A stretch of 64,000 nucleotides of DNA from DASVDE01 sp036381235. GTDB lineage: Bacteria; Actinomycetota; Thermoleophilia; Solirubrobacterales; 70-9. A program made the position numbers and the translations under genes. The stretch is from positions 62,001 to 126,000 of the forward strand of contig DASVDE010000004.1 of assembly GCA_036381235.1 (NCBI GenBank), read 5' to 3'. Positions 17,420 to 26,153 of the stretch are shown here, one piece after another; positions within the stretch are counted from its first letter, which is position 1, and each line of letters opens with the position of its first letter. The notes beneath the pieces are model-generated. The model was given only the letters and a program-made list of their open reading frames with translations. It did no database searches and was not told the origin of the DNA.

Positions 17420-19216
17420 TCAGTGCCCGGCGAGGCCTCGCTTGTGCAGTGAGATCCCGAGGTCTTTCAGCTGCATCTCCTCCACTGGGGCAGGTGCGCC
17501 GGTAAGTGCGTCCGCGCCCGACGCCGTCTTTGGAAAGGCGATCACGTCGCGAATCGAATCGGCGCCCGCGAGGCGCTGGACGATGCGGTCGAGACCGTAG
17601 GCGATGCCGCCGTGTGGCGGCGCTCCGTAGCGCAGCGCTTCGAGCAGGAAGCCGAAACGCGCTTCCGCTTCTTCGGCGTCTATGCCGAGGGTGGCAAAGA
17701 CCGCGCTCTGCGTAGCGGCGTCGCTGATGCGGACCGAGCCCCCACCCATCTCCTGGCCGTTCCAGACGATGTCGTAGGCCTGGGCGCGGGCCGCGCCGGG
17801 GTTCTCGGGGTCGAAGTCCCCCGCCGGCGCGGTGAAAGGATGGTGCAGCGGGTCCCAGCGCCCCTCCCTCTCGTTCCACTCGAACAGGGGCCAATCAACG
17901 ATCCAGACAAGACGGTGCTCGCTCTCGTCGATCAGATCGAACCGCTCGGCCAGATCCAACCGCAACTGCCCCAACACGGCGTCGGTGACGCGGCGCTCGT
18001 CGGCGACCAGCAGGAGCAGGTCGCCCTCCTCGGCGTCGAGCCTCTCGTTGAGGCTCCTCAACTCCGCCTCGCTGAGGAACTTCGCCGTCGGCGAGCGCCA
18101 ACCCTCGCCCTCGCGGAAGGCCCAAACCAGGCCCTTGGCTCCCAGCTCCTGCGCACGGGAGATCAGCCCATCCAGCTCCGAGCGTGGCAGCTCGCGTCGG
18201 CCGGCGTTCAATCCCCGCACCGCGCCGCCGCCCTCCAGCACCGAGCGGAAGACCTTGAACTCCGTCTCCCCCAGCGCATCGCCGAGGTCGACCAGCTCCA
18301 GCCCGAAACGCAGGTCCGGTCGGTCGGTGCCGAAGCGGCCCATCGCCTCGGAGTAACACATGCGCTGCATCGGCAGCTCGACCTCCGGCCCGCCGACCCG
18401 GTCGAAGACGTGCGTCAGCAGCCGCTCGTTGAGGTCGATCACATCCTCGCCGTCGACGAATGACATCTCGATGTCGAGCTGGGTGAAGTCGGGCTGGCGG
18501 TCAGCGCGGAGGTCCTCGTCGCGAAAGCAGCGGGCTATCTGGTAGTAGCGCTCGAACCCGGCCACCATCAGCAACTGCTTGAAGAGCTGTGGCGACTGCG
18601 GCAGGGCGTAGAAGGAGCCGCGCTGGAGGCGGCTGGGAACGAGGAAGTCGCGAGCGCCCTCAGGAGTGGAGCGGGTCAGCACCGGAGTTTCGACGTCGAG
18701 GAACCCCTCCCCGTCCAGGAACTCCCGCATCGCCGCGGTGACCCGGTGGCGGAGGATCATCGCGTCGCGCATCTGCTCGCGACGGAGGTCGAGGTAGCGG
18801 TGGCGCAGCCGCGCGTCCTCGCCGACCTCCCCCGAGAAGCCCTCGATCTGGAAGGGCGGGGTCTCGGCGTCGGCGAGCAACTCTGCCGCGGTGACGCGCA
18901 GCTCGAACTCACCGGTCGGCAGGTCCGGGTTGATCGTCTCCTCCGAGCGGCGCACCACCGTGCCGGAGGCGCTGAGCACATCCTCGGCCCGCAGCTTGTG
19001 GGCCAGCTCGAAGGCGTCCCCGGCGGTGTCGGGATTGAAGACGAGCTGGACCAATCCGGTGCGGTCGCGGAGGTCGATGAAGATCAGCCCGCCGTGGTCG
19101 CGGCGGCGATGCACCCAGCCCGCGATCCGGGCCTCGGAGTCGACGCGGTCGCCCAGGATCTGCCCACACCAAGCGTCGCGGAAGCGGTTGGGGCTCAGCG
19201 CCGGGAACTCGCTCAT
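17420..19216 (-). CDS. aspS: aspartyl-tRNA synthetase
   Basis: A 598-residue class IIb synthetase of bacterial type with an N-terminal OB-fold anticodon domain (AGWVHRRRDHGGLIFIDLRD), the catalytic core (QSPQLFKQLLM, RCFRDEDLR, QPDFTQLD) and the bacterial GAD insertion. The C-terminal motif 3 region reads GIAYGLDRIVQRL. It charges tRNA-Asp (and perhaps tRNA-Asn; discrimination cannot be judged here). Its start overlaps the hisS stop by four bases, a common hisS-aspS pair. Confidence 0.96.
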   Translation of the reverse strand: MSEFPALSPNRFRDAWCGQILGDRVDSEARIAGWVHRRRDHGGLIFIDLRDRTGLVQLVFNPDTAGDAFELAHKLRAEDVLSASGTVVRRSEETINPDLPTGEFELRVTAAELLADAETPPFQIEGFSGEVGEDARLRHRYLDLRREQMRDAMILRHRVTAAMREFLDGEGFLDVETPVLTRSTPEGARDFLVPSRLQRGSFYALPQSPQLFKQLLMVAGFERYYQIARCFRDEDLRADRQPDFTQLDIEMSFVDGEDVIDLNERLLTHVFDRVGGPEVELPMQRMCYSEAMGRFGTDRPDLRFGLELVDLGDALGETEFKVFRSVLEGGGAVRGLNAGRRELPRSELDGLISRAQELGAKGLVWAFREGEGWRSPTAKFLSEAELRSLNERLDAEEGDLLLLVADERRVTDAVLGQLRLDLAERFDLIDESEHRLVWIVDWPLFEWNEREGRWDPLHHPFTAPAGDFDPENPGAARAQAYDIVWNGQEMGGGSVRISDAATQSAVFATLGIDAEEAEARFGFLLEALRYGAPPHGGIAYGLDRIVQRLAGADSIRDVIAFPKTASGADALTGAPAPVEEMQLKDLGISLHKRGLAGH

Positions 19217-20457
19217 GCCTCTCCCCCGGTCAACTCGTCGATCAACCTCGCGGTGTCGATCTGTCGCTGCTCGCCGGACTCCATGTTGCGCAGCTGCGCG
19301 GATCCGTCGGCCTCGAGGATCAGCACATGACGAGCGCCGATCCGATCGGCGTGCTTCAGCTGACCCTTCATCCCCCGACCGGCCAGGTCGATCTCGGCGG
19401 AGAGGCCGGCGTGGCGCAGCTCGTTGGCAATTGCCATCGCGCGATCGCGGAGGCCGTCTTCGGCGACGGCTACGAAGGCGTCCCGCCCGGGAGCTTCGGC
19501 CTCCTCGCCAAGCGCCAGCAGAATCCGCTCGATTCCCGCCGCCCAGCCCACGGCCGGTGTCGCCGGCCCGCCGAGCTGCTCGATCAGGCCGTCGTAGCGG
19601 CCGCCGCCGCCAACCTCCGACTGCGCGCCCAATCCATCGCAGACGAAGGAGAAGATCGTCCGCGTGTAGTAATCGAGGCCGCGAACCAGGGTCGGATCGA
19701 TCGTGTACTCGATGCCCGCCGCCTCGAGCTGGGCGCGCACCTCTCCGAAGTGCTCGGCGTCTTCACCGGAGAGCGACTCGATGATCGTCGGCGCGCTCGC
19801 CATCACGCCGCGCGTGCCCTCGTCGTCGGAATCGAAGGCCCGCAGCGGATTCACGTCGATGCGCTCCCGCACGTCCTTTGACAGCTCCGCCTCGTGCTCC
19901 CGTAGATGCGCCTTCAGCTCCTCCAGATAGTCGCGACGAGCATCCAGAGAGCCGAGGCTGCCGAGGCGCAGCTCAACCCCGGGCACTCCCAGCTCGGCCA
20001 GCAGATCGGAGAGCAGGACGATCGCCTCGGCGTCGGCAAGCGGCGAGTCGGTGCCGATGCACTCGACGCCGACCTGGTGGAACTGGCGGTATCGGCCGGC
20101 CTGCGGGCGCTCGTGGCGGAAGAACGGCCCAACGTAAGAGAGCTTCACCGGCTGAGCGAGCTTGTGCATGCCGTGCTCCAGATAGGCCCGGCAGATCGGC
20201 GCCGTCCCCTCCGGTCGCAAGGTGATGCTGCGCCCCCCCTTGTCCTCGAAGGTGAACATCTCCTTGCGAACGATGTCCGTGGAGCGGCCGACGCCGCGCT
20301 CGAACAACTCGGTGTCCTCGAAGACGGGGGTCGCGATTGCCTCATAGCCGGCCCGCGCGAAGATCTCCGCGGCGGCTCGCTCCACCCGGGCACGGGCGCG
20401 CGCGCCATCGGGAAGGACGTCGGAGGTCCCGCGCGGTGCCTGATACTTGGCGCTCAC
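19213..20457 (-). CDS. hisS: histidyl-tRNA synthetase
   Basis: A 414-residue class II synthetase. It shows the start PRGTSDVLP, motif 2 (YVGPFFRHERPQAGRYRQFHQ), the histidine A motif LVRGLDYYTRT and a C-terminal anticodon-binding domain. GTG/ATG near 20457 gives a normal length. It is the first gene of hisS-aspS-DUF2007. The gap to the preceding metallo-hydrolase is only 32 bases and has no room for a T-box. Confidence 0.96.
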   Translation of the reverse strand: MSAKYQAPRGTSDVLPDGARARARVERAAAEIFARAGYEAIATPVFEDTELFERGVGRSTDIVRKEMFTFEDKGGRSITLRPEGTAPICRAYLEHGMHKLAQPVKLSYVGPFFRHERPQAGRYRQFHQVGVECIGTDSPLADAEAIVLLSDLLAELGVPGVELRLGSLGSLDARRDYLEELKAHLREHEAELSKDVRERIDVNPLRAFDSDDEGTRGVMASAPTIIESLSGEDAEHFGEVRAQLEAAGIEYTIDPTLVRGLDYYTRTIFSFVCDGLGAQSEVGGGGRYDGLIEQLGGPATPAVGWAAGIERILLALGEEAEAPGRDAFVAVAEDGLRDRAMAIANELRHAGLSAEIDLAGRGMKGQLKHADRIGARHVLILEADGSAQLRNMESGEQRQIDTARLIDELTGGEA

Positions 20458-20489
20458 AGTGGCGCGACCTTATCGACGCGGCGGGCCGC

Positions 20490-21134
20490 TTATCGCGCCA
20501 GGTCCAACAGGAAGGGATTGGAGGCGCGCTCGGCGCCGAGCGTCGTCATTCCCATGTGACCCGGATAGACCTTGGTCTCATCTGAATGGGATTCGAGAAG
20601 AGAGGCGATCGAGCGCAGCAGCGTCGGTCCGTCGCCTCCGGGCAGATCGACCCGGCCGATCGAACCGGGGAAGAGCACGTCGCCGGAGAAGATCGCGTCC
20701 TCGCCGCGCACCGAGTAAGTGACATGACCCGGGCTGTGGCCGGGGGTGAAGATCACATCCACCTGCATCCCAGCCAGCTCCAGGGTCTCGCCGCCCTTCA
20801 CCTTGTGGTCGGCTTCGTAGCTCTCATACGGGCCGATGCCCGGCACCGGGACGAAGGTCATGATGTTGGCGAGAACGGGCGTCTCCAGCTCCGGGCAGTA
20901 GACGGGGGCCCCGGTCGCCTCGGCCACCGGGGCGACGGCACCGACATGGTCGAAGTGACAGTGTGTGACGAGGATTGCCTCGACGTCCATCCTCATCTGC
21001 TTGACCAGGCCGAGGATCTTCCTGGGCTCCTCTCCCGGGTCGACTATCAGCCCCTTGTCGGCTCCCTCCCTGCGAAACAGGAAGCAGTTTTCCGCGATCG
21101 GCCCGACGGTGAGCATCTCGACCTCGAGCGCCAT
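20490..21134 (-). CDS. metallo-beta-lactamase-fold hydrolase (glyoxalase II-like)
   Basis: A 214-residue MBL-fold enzyme. The zinc motif is THCHFDHVG, the later His is in FTPGHSPGHV, Asp in IFSGDVLF and the last His in VYPGHMG. Length and motif spacing match the YcbL/glyoxalase II-like group that hydrolyses thioesters such as S-lactoylglutathione or related small-thiol adducts. Its stop precedes hisS by 32 bases, an arrangement also known in other actinobacteria (relA-hisS neighbourhood). Substrate not determinable. Confidence 0.85.
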   Translation of the reverse strand: MALEVEMLTVGPIAENCFLFRREGADKGLIVDPGEEPRKILGLVKQMRMDVEAILVTHCHFDHVGAVAPVAEATGAPVYCPELETPVLANIMTFVPVPGIGPYESYEADHKVKGGETLELAGMQVDVIFTPGHSPGHVTYSVRGEDAIFSGDVLFPGSIGRVDLPGGDGPTLLRSIASLLESHSDETKVYPGHMGMTTLGAERASNPFLLDLAR

Positions 21135-21136
21135 GG

Positions 21137-21499
21137 CTACTTACCCCTGGAGCGCAGTCTGGCTCGCTCCCGCCGACGCCACATCGCCGTGTCGATGTAG
21201 TAGCCGGCCGGAATGTAGAAGACGAGCATGAAGGCGCCGAGCGCAAGCGCCGCGCCGAGCGGGCGGCGGAAGAGCAACAGCAGCAGCGCGAAGAAGATGA
21301 CGGCGGCGACCAAGCCGCGGGTGGCGGCGTTGCGCCAGGTCGGCGGCGCGTCGACGCGGGGGGCGGACTTACGGCCGGCGCGGGCGCGAGCCTTGGCCTC
21401 CTCGCGGCTGCGCGGGCGGGCAGCGCGGCGGTTGGTGTCGATTCGGCCCCCCTGGGTGCCGCGGCGCTTGCGGCTGCGCTTCTTCCTTGTCTGGGCCAT
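21137..21499 (-). CDS. small basic membrane protein
   Basis: A 120-residue protein with a very basic N-terminal half (runs of Lys/Arg, MAQTRKKRSRKRRG), two transmembrane helices (about 62-80 and 83-102) and a basic tail. It starts two bases upstream of the MBL gene and is likely co-transcribed. No family recognised. The positive N-terminus suggests a cytoplasmic N-in topology and perhaps nucleic-acid or lipid contact (inference). Confidence 0.65.
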   Translation of the reverse strand: MAQTRKKRSRKRRGTQGGRIDTNRRAARPRSREEAKARARAGRKSAPRVDAPPTWRNAATRGLVAAVIFFALLLLLFRRPLGAALALGAFMLVFYIPAGYYIDTAMWRRRERARLRSRGK

Positions 21500-21510
21500 C
21501 GGCTCGCAAT

Positions 21511-22398
21511 CTAGCGCGAGGCCGCCGGCAGCCGTCGTTCGATCGTGTGCCTGGCGGGGTCGAAGCCGCGCATTGGCACGTCGGCCGGGTAATCGACGCA
21601 GGCCGCCTCGGGAATCAGTCCGATCAGCTCGGCCTCGACCGGGCGAGCGCCGAGCGGCGCGGCAAGCTCACGCACGCGCTCCACGACGCGAGACAGCGGC
21701 ACGGAGAACGGGTCGTGGACATTGGTCGAGACCTGGGTGCGGCCGCCGGCTAGCGGCAGGCCGATCGCCCTCACCCCTGTCAGCCCCCCGCCCGACTCGC
21801 GCAAGCCCGCGGCGACCGCTCGGGCGACGTCGAGGTCGCCGCCCTCCAGCTCGACGTTGAAGGCGGCCAACGGGGGGCGGGCGGTGACCAAGGTCACGCC
21901 CGCGGTGCGATGCGGAAGGCCGGGCCCGCGATCGGGACGCAGCTCCCCTCCCTCCATCCGCAGCCACAGCTCCGCCAGCCCGCCGTTGCGGAAATAGGCT
22001 CGCTCGGCGTGCTCCGGCCTACTCGCCAGCTCGCCGTAGAGGAAGACTGGAACGCCAAGCCCGCCAATCTGCTCGGCGACCTCGACCGCCTCGGTGCGGG
22101 CGGCGGCGCGATCCGCGGGGTCGAGCCAGACGATCGGGCAGACGTCGAGCGCGCCTACCGCCGGATGCAGGCCGGCATAGGCGGACATGTCGATCGCCTC
22201 GACCGCCTCCTCGGCTCCGCATGTGAGCGCCTCCAACAGCGCGCCGGGCGCGCCGGCCAGGGTGAACACGGTTCGGTTGTGCTCGGGATCGGAGTGACTG
22301 TCAAGCAGGTTGGCCCCGCGGGAGAAGGCCCGCTCCAGCTGGACGATGCGGTTCTCCTCCCTCCCCTCGGAGACGTTGGGGACGGCGAGCAGCGCCAC
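21511..22398 (-). CDS. glutamate formimidoyltransferase (FTCD N-terminal type)
   Basis: A 295-residue protein matching the formiminotransferase domain: start VPNVSEGRE, then DPEHNRTVFTLAG, and GLHPAVGALDVCPIVWL with the active-site His, ending in YPADVPMRGFDPARHTIERRL. The known reaction moves a formimino group from formiminoglutamate to tetrahydrofolate in histidine breakdown. No other hut gene is in the window, so the role here is uncertain. The cyclodeaminase domain is absent. Gap to the following gene is 11 bases. Confidence 0.85.
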   Translation of the reverse strand: MALLAVPNVSEGREENRIVQLERAFSRGANLLDSHSDPEHNRTVFTLAGAPGALLEALTCGAEEAVEAIDMSAYAGLHPAVGALDVCPIVWLDPADRAAARTEAVEVAEQIGGLGVPVFLYGELASRPEHAERAYFRNGGLAELWLRMEGGELRPDRGPGLPHRTAGVTLVTARPPLAAFNVELEGGDLDVARAVAAGLRESGGGLTGVRAIGLPLAGGRTQVSTNVHDPFSVPLSRVVERVRELAAPLGARPVEAELIGLIPEAACVDYPADVPMRGFDPARHTIERRLPAASR

Positions 22399-22402
22399 GC
22401 GC

Positions 22403-23356
22403 TCAGACCAACAGCTCGCCGGCCCGGACGAGCTGCTCGCCGTCGATCTCCACAGTCGGCTCCAGCACCACGCAGTCCAGGTGGATCGGCACCTGCACGG
22501 TTCCGCCGATCGCGGCCGAGGAGCCGAAGGCGACGTGAGCGGTGCCGAGGATCTTCTCGTCCTCGAGGATGTTGCCGGTGAGGATCGCCTTCTCGTTGGT
22601 GCCTATCCCCAGCTCGGCGACGTTGGTGCCGTCGCGGCCGTGCGCGGTCAACAGCTCCAGCAGGGCGACGCCCTCGGCGCCGGTGGCCTCGGTGAGGTGG
22701 CCATCGCGGACGGTGAGCGTAACCCGCTCGGAAACCCTGCCCACCCCGGCAATCGAGCCATCGACGACCAGCGTCCCCTGTCCCGTCCCCTCGAGCGGGG
22801 CGATGAAGCCCTCGCCGCAGGGCAGGTTGCCGAAGGCGCCGGGGGCCGTCAGCTCGCCCGCGTCGGGGATCGCGGTACGCCCCTCCAGCCCGAACCGCAG
22901 ATCGCTGCCGTGGGCGCTGGTGACACGCGCCTCCCGGCCGGCGTCGAGCGCGGCGGCGATCGCCGCCCCCCGACGACGCAGCTCCGCCATGTCGGCGCCC
23001 ATCACCCGCGCGAGCATCTCCCCGGTAACCCCGGGCAGGGTGGCGACGCGCACCCCCGCCTCGCTGGCCGCCTTGCGGGCGGCGGTATGGGAGAGGGACT
23101 GGACAGTAGGGGCGAGGACGACGTCCGCGGCGGCCATCGCGGCGCCGACCGGACGAGGGGGCTCGGCGGCGTGGGAGTCGCGCTCGGCGATCGTCACAAG
23201 GGTTGCCTCAGCCCCGATGTCCTGCGCCTCGGCCTGCATCCGCTCCCCCAGCTCCCGCGTGGCGGGGTTGCAGACGACCAGCACCTCCTCGCCCTCGGCG
23301 ACGCCGAGGCAGTCCCTGACGACCGCCCGCACCGCTCTTTCGAGATCGTCGCTCAC
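22403..23356 (-). CDS. M29-like / leucyl aminopeptidase-type protein
   Basis: A 317-residue protein whose C-terminus matches the M29 (aminopeptidase T) and dihydroxypyridine-dioxygenase superfamily: GIGTNEKAILTGNILEDEK, LGTAHVAFGSSAAIGG and VPIHLDCVVLEPTVEIDG, with metal-binding Glu, His and Asp. I start at GTG 23356 because the longer open frame upstream is out of character and overlaps the next gene. Whether it is a peptidase or a dioxygenase cannot be told from sequence alone. It lies four bases before the formiminotransferase gene. Confidence 0.75.
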   Translation of the reverse strand: MSDDLERAVRAVVRDCLGVAEGEEVLVVCNPATRELGERMQAEAQDIGAEATLVTIAERDSHAAEPPRPVGAAMAAADVVLAPTVQSLSHTAARKAASEAGVRVATLPGVTGEMLARVMGADMAELRRRGAAIAAALDAGREARVTSAHGSDLRFGLEGRTAIPDAGELTAPGAFGNLPCGEGFIAPLEGTGQGTLVVDGSIAGVGRVSERVTLTVRDGHLTEATGAEGVALLELLTAHGRDGTNVAELGIGTNEKAILTGNILEDEKILGTAHVAFGSSAAIGGTVQVPIHLDCVVLEPTVEIDGEQLVRAGELLV

Positions 23357-23397
23357 GAGGTGAAGGCTACGTGCTGGGGGCGCGCCGGTGCTCTCGC

Positions 23398-24666
23398 TCA
23401 GGAGGAGACCGAGAAGCGGACGTCCGCCCGCCCGAAGCGATCGAGGCAGCCGGTGCCGAGCGCGGTCGCCGGGGTCAGACAGCCGCCCCGCTCCGGCGTC
23501 GCGCCCTCCTCGGCCAGCAGCAGCCCCGCCTCGCCGAGCATCCGCGCGGTCGAGAGGTAACCGGGATGCCCATCGGCGTCGACGCTGACCCGGACGAAGT
23601 GCCCACCCGTCGTCTCGGCATTGACCGCCACCTGCCAGCTCCAACCCTCCAGGGCCTCACCCTGGGGCCCAAAGCCCGAAGACGGCAGCAGCTTCCGCAT
23701 CCACGCGGCAGCCCGCCGGCGGACCTGGGGTTTCGCGCGCAGCAGTGCGCCGAACCCGACCTGGAATCCGGCCGAGGCGGCGGCCGCCGCGTAGCGAAGC
23801 GGCAACGCGGCCGGGGGGCCTGGAATCGTCACTCCCTCGCGGTAGCGGAACGGCTCGAACGGGCGATCCTCCCCCTCCGCGGCGAGCATCGCGGTGCGGT
23901 GGATGACCGCGGGGTTGATGAAGGCCCCGGGAACCATCGGGCCGATCACGGCGCCACTTGCGTTGAAGCGCGGCGCCACCGCAATCGGGCTGACCCGGCG
24001 AACCCGTTCGGCCGTCTCCGGGTCGGGAATCAGCGCGGCGGAATCCGCGCTGAGGGCCGCCTGTGCGTCCGCCACGGTCTCCGCTCCGCTCTGCAGGGTC
24101 CCACCGGAAACGATGCTGGAGAGCTTCGTCCTGCCGTCCGGCACCAGGGTATCGACGTCGACGTCAGCCGACGCCAGATCCTCCCCCCAACGATCCCGCG
24201 CAGTCTCCGCGGCAAGCAGTACGGCCAGGTCGGGCGGCAAAGCCTCGAAGCCGCTGACCTCGACGATCTTCACCCCCGCCTCCGCGGCCCGCTCGTGATG
24301 GGCGTCGATCATCCGCCGGGCGAAGGGGATCTCACCGGTCAGGTCGACGTAGTGAGAGCCGGCGGCGATGCAGGCCTCGATCACCGGCTCGCCGTACAGC
24401 GTGTAGGGGCCGACGAGGTCGAGGACCACCCGCGTCCTCTCCGCCATCGCGGTCAAAGAAGCCGGGTCGCCCACGTCGGCGATGATCGTCTCCGGAGCGC
24501 TGACGCCGACCTCGCCGAGCACCCGCTCCAGCTTCGCGGGATCGCGACCGGCGACCGCCCATCTCGCTCCCACCTCCTCGGCGCGCTCGGCCAGGTATGC
24601 GGCAACCTGGCGCCCTGTGACGCCGGTAGCGCCGAAGACGATGACGGAGAGATCCTTATCGCTCAT
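23398..24666 (-). CDS. saccharopine dehydrogenase-like / trans-acting enoyl reductase family protein
   Basis: A 422-residue NAD(P)-dependent oxidoreductase. The N-terminal Rossmann loop is VFGATGVTGRQVA, followed by VAGRDPAKL and a Gly-rich LVGPYTLYGEPVIEACIAAG segment, then YVDLTGE, typical of the saccharopine dehydrogenase family. Actinobacterial members of this group include trans-acting enoyl reductases in lipid synthesis. It is 41 bases upstream of the M29-like gene. Substrate unknown. Confidence 0.8.
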   Translation of the reverse strand: MSDKDLSVIVFGATGVTGRQVAAYLAERAEEVGARWAVAGRDPAKLERVLGEVGVSAPETIIADVGDPASLTAMAERTRVVLDLVGPYTLYGEPVIEACIAAGSHYVDLTGEIPFARRMIDAHHERAAEAGVKIVEVSGFEALPPDLAVLLAAETARDRWGEDLASADVDVDTLVPDGRTKLSSIVSGGTLQSGAETVADAQAALSADSAALIPDPETAERVRRVSPIAVAPRFNASGAVIGPMVPGAFINPAVIHRTAMLAAEGEDRPFEPFRYREGVTIPGPPAALPLRYAAAAASAGFQVGFGALLRAKPQVRRRAAAWMRKLLPSSGFGPQGEALEGWSWQVAVNAETTGGHFVRVSVDADGHPGYLSTARMLGEAGLLLAEEGATPERGGCLTPATALGTGCLDRFGRADVRFSVSS

Positions 24667-24716
24667 GACGTGAACCTAACGCCCAGCCCGTGCGGGTGAC
24701 CTGCCGTTTGGCGGCT

Positions 24717-24890
24717 TCAGTCGTCGTCATGGCGGTGCCGAACGACCCAGACCTGAAACCAGACGAGCCCGACGAGAATCGACCCGAACGCCAGAAAGGG
24801 CGGGAACCAACCCCCCGGCCGGGCGATCGCAAGCGCCGCAACGACGGAGGCATCCGCGGCCAGCAGAAAGCCCACCAGCACCGGCCGCAT
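24717..24890 (-). CDS. 57-residue membrane protein
   Basis: A short open frame, ATG 24890, coding for two hydrophobic helices (VLVGFLLAADASVVAALAIA and PPFLAFGSILVGLVWFQVWV) with a charged RHRHDDD tail. Length, topology and position 50 bases upstream of the saccharopine dehydrogenase-like gene suggest a real small gene. No family recognised. Confidence 0.5.
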   Translation of the reverse strand: MRPVLVGFLLAADASVVAALAIARPGGWFPPFLAFGSILVGLVWFQVWVVRHRHDDD

Positions 24891-24992
24891 CGCGGCCCAA
24901 CCGGACCCCTGGGAACCAATCGACCCACGCCCCATCGACCAAGGATCGCAGCCGCCGACCCCCACCCCGCCACCGCTACCATCCCGTCCCCC

Positions 24993-25066
24993 GCCGGAGT
25001 AGCTCAGCTGGTTAGAGCAGCGGAATCATAATCCGCGTGTCGGGGGTTCGAGTCCCTCCTCCGGCA
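24993..25066 (+). tRNA. tRNA-Met (CAT anticodon)
   Basis: A 74-nt cloverleaf: acceptor GCCGGAG with CTCCGGC, D-arm AGCTCAGCTGGTTAGAGC, anticodon arm CGGAATCATAATCCG with loop CAT, and a T-arm with TTCGAGT. The discriminator is A and no CCA is encoded. It looks like an elongator tRNA-Met, though a tRNA-Ile2 that reads AUA after lysidine modification cannot be excluded. Its 3' half is the left attachment site of the island. Confidence 0.93.
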
Positions 25067-25067
25067 T
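25021..25067 (+). repeat. attachment-site repeat, left copy (in tRNA-Met)
   Basis: Starts CGGAATCATAATCC and ends CCTCCGGCAT. Identical over 47 bases to 28746-28792; the flanking bases differ on both sides. Confidence 0.92.
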
Positions 25068-25081
25068 CGCTTTCTAGAGCC

Positions 25082-25110
25082 AAAAGCGCCGTCCGAAAGG
25101 CGGCGTTTTT
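25082..25110 (+). terminator. Rho-independent terminator after tRNA-Met
   Basis: A 7-bp stem (25087-25093 with 25099-25105, one G-U pair), loop CGAAA and five T at 25106-25110. It lies 15 bases past the attachment repeat, so it is island DNA that now ends the tRNA transcript. Confidence 0.8.
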
Positions 25111-25250
25111 GCTTTCGGGTCAAGGTCTGGGTCAAGGAATGCAGGCGAGATGCAGAGCTTTTGTCTACCGGCATTTGTTTGGCCCGATCCCGATTCCAGA
25201 CTCGGATTAACGCTCGGGCGAAGGCGCGGATCATGCCGCGATGGCAATAC

Positions 25251-25829
25251 CTATCGATCTGGCCGCATCGAGAAGTACCCGGGAGCGTCAGGCTCCTCCT
25301 CGCCACGTGCCGCGAGTCGCGTCAGGCGCTGGAGTTCGCTCTGCACGAACTCCTCTGGTATCCCAGCCTTGGCAAAAATCGTCTGGGTACGCTCCGTGAG
25401 GACACCATCAGCGTCCTGGAGCACGGATATGGCCTTCTCCAGTTCCTCGATCATCGCGAGGCGATTCTCACTCGTCCCCTGTCTCAACACCCGCGTCCTC
25501 ATCCAAGAATGGATCAGCTCATTGCGCAGTTTGAGAACATCGGCCATCTGGTCAGCTAGAACCCACTCACCCTGCTCGCCGAGCACGCGCTTCACGTTGC
25601 TGATGTTTCTGCCGAGCGTGTTGCCGAAGAACTCAGCGAAGAGGTCATCGACCTGGCTCGTGGTCGCTACGCCTCCCTCGGTCGCCCCCCGTAAGAGCAT
25701 CAGATAGATGACGAGCCCCGTCTCGACCACCTGGCAGAAGAAAACGGCAAGGCCGAATTTGGCGTAGATCTCGCGCTGCTCCCATTCATTCCGAGCGAGT
25801 GGCTGGAGAACCTCCGCGTCGTAGCCCAT
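25251..25829 (-). CDS. HEPN-like helical protein
   Basis: A 192-residue, mostly helical protein (ATG 25829; an in-frame start at 25871 would add 14 residues). It has the segment IYAKFGLAVFFCQVVETGLV, a middle TLGRNISNVKRVL, and Arg102-Asn103-x3-His107 in LKLRNELIHSWM. That RN-x3-H pattern on a helix is the signature of HEPN domains, many of which are ribonuclease toxins in defence and toxin-antitoxin systems. I recognise the general pattern of an uncharacterised family with an RNxLxH motif but cannot name it. It is the first island gene inside the left boundary and reads toward the tRNA. Confidence 0.6.
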   Translation of the reverse strand: MGYDAEVLQPLARNEWEQREIYAKFGLAVFFCQVVETGLVIYLMLLRGATEGGVATTSQVDDLFAEFFGNTLGRNISNVKRVLGEQGEWVLADQMADVLKLRNELIHSWMRTRVLRQGTSENRLAMIEELEKAISVLQDADGVLTERTQTIFAKAGIPEEFVQSELQRLTRLAARGEEEPDAPGYFSMRPDR

Positions 25830-26002
25830 GTTCGACCTTCCTACTGCTGATCGGGTTGTCCTCTCTCGCAACCGGTCGTCTGCGGAAGGTCATCGCTGCC
25901 CTGCCCCCGCAACGCAGGATCGAGCCTAAGACAATTGCGGCAGCCCTTGGATCGCCGGTTTGACCGATCCTAATCAACGACGCAGAGCCGAAATAGGCCG
26001 CT

Positions 26003-26029
26003 TTAGGCAGATTCCCCGAATCTGCCTAA
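26003..26029 (+). terminator. perfect 12-bp hairpin, terminator-like
   Basis: Arms 26003-26014 (TTAGGCAGATTC) and 26018-26029 are perfectly complementary with a CCC loop. A T-rich stretch (CTTCTTTATT) follows on the plus strand. No plus-strand gene lies upstream, so it may instead insulate the HEPN-like gene or be a binding site. Confidence 0.55.
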
Positions 26030-26153
26030 CCCTTCTTTATTCAGCTATCAAGCAAACCGAGGCTCCTCGGGTGGGGGGGGAAGTTCTCCCTCGTTCTCTC
26101 CGAGGCCCCATCCCTTGACACAAATAGAGAGCTATGGGTTCTTCACAGCCCGA

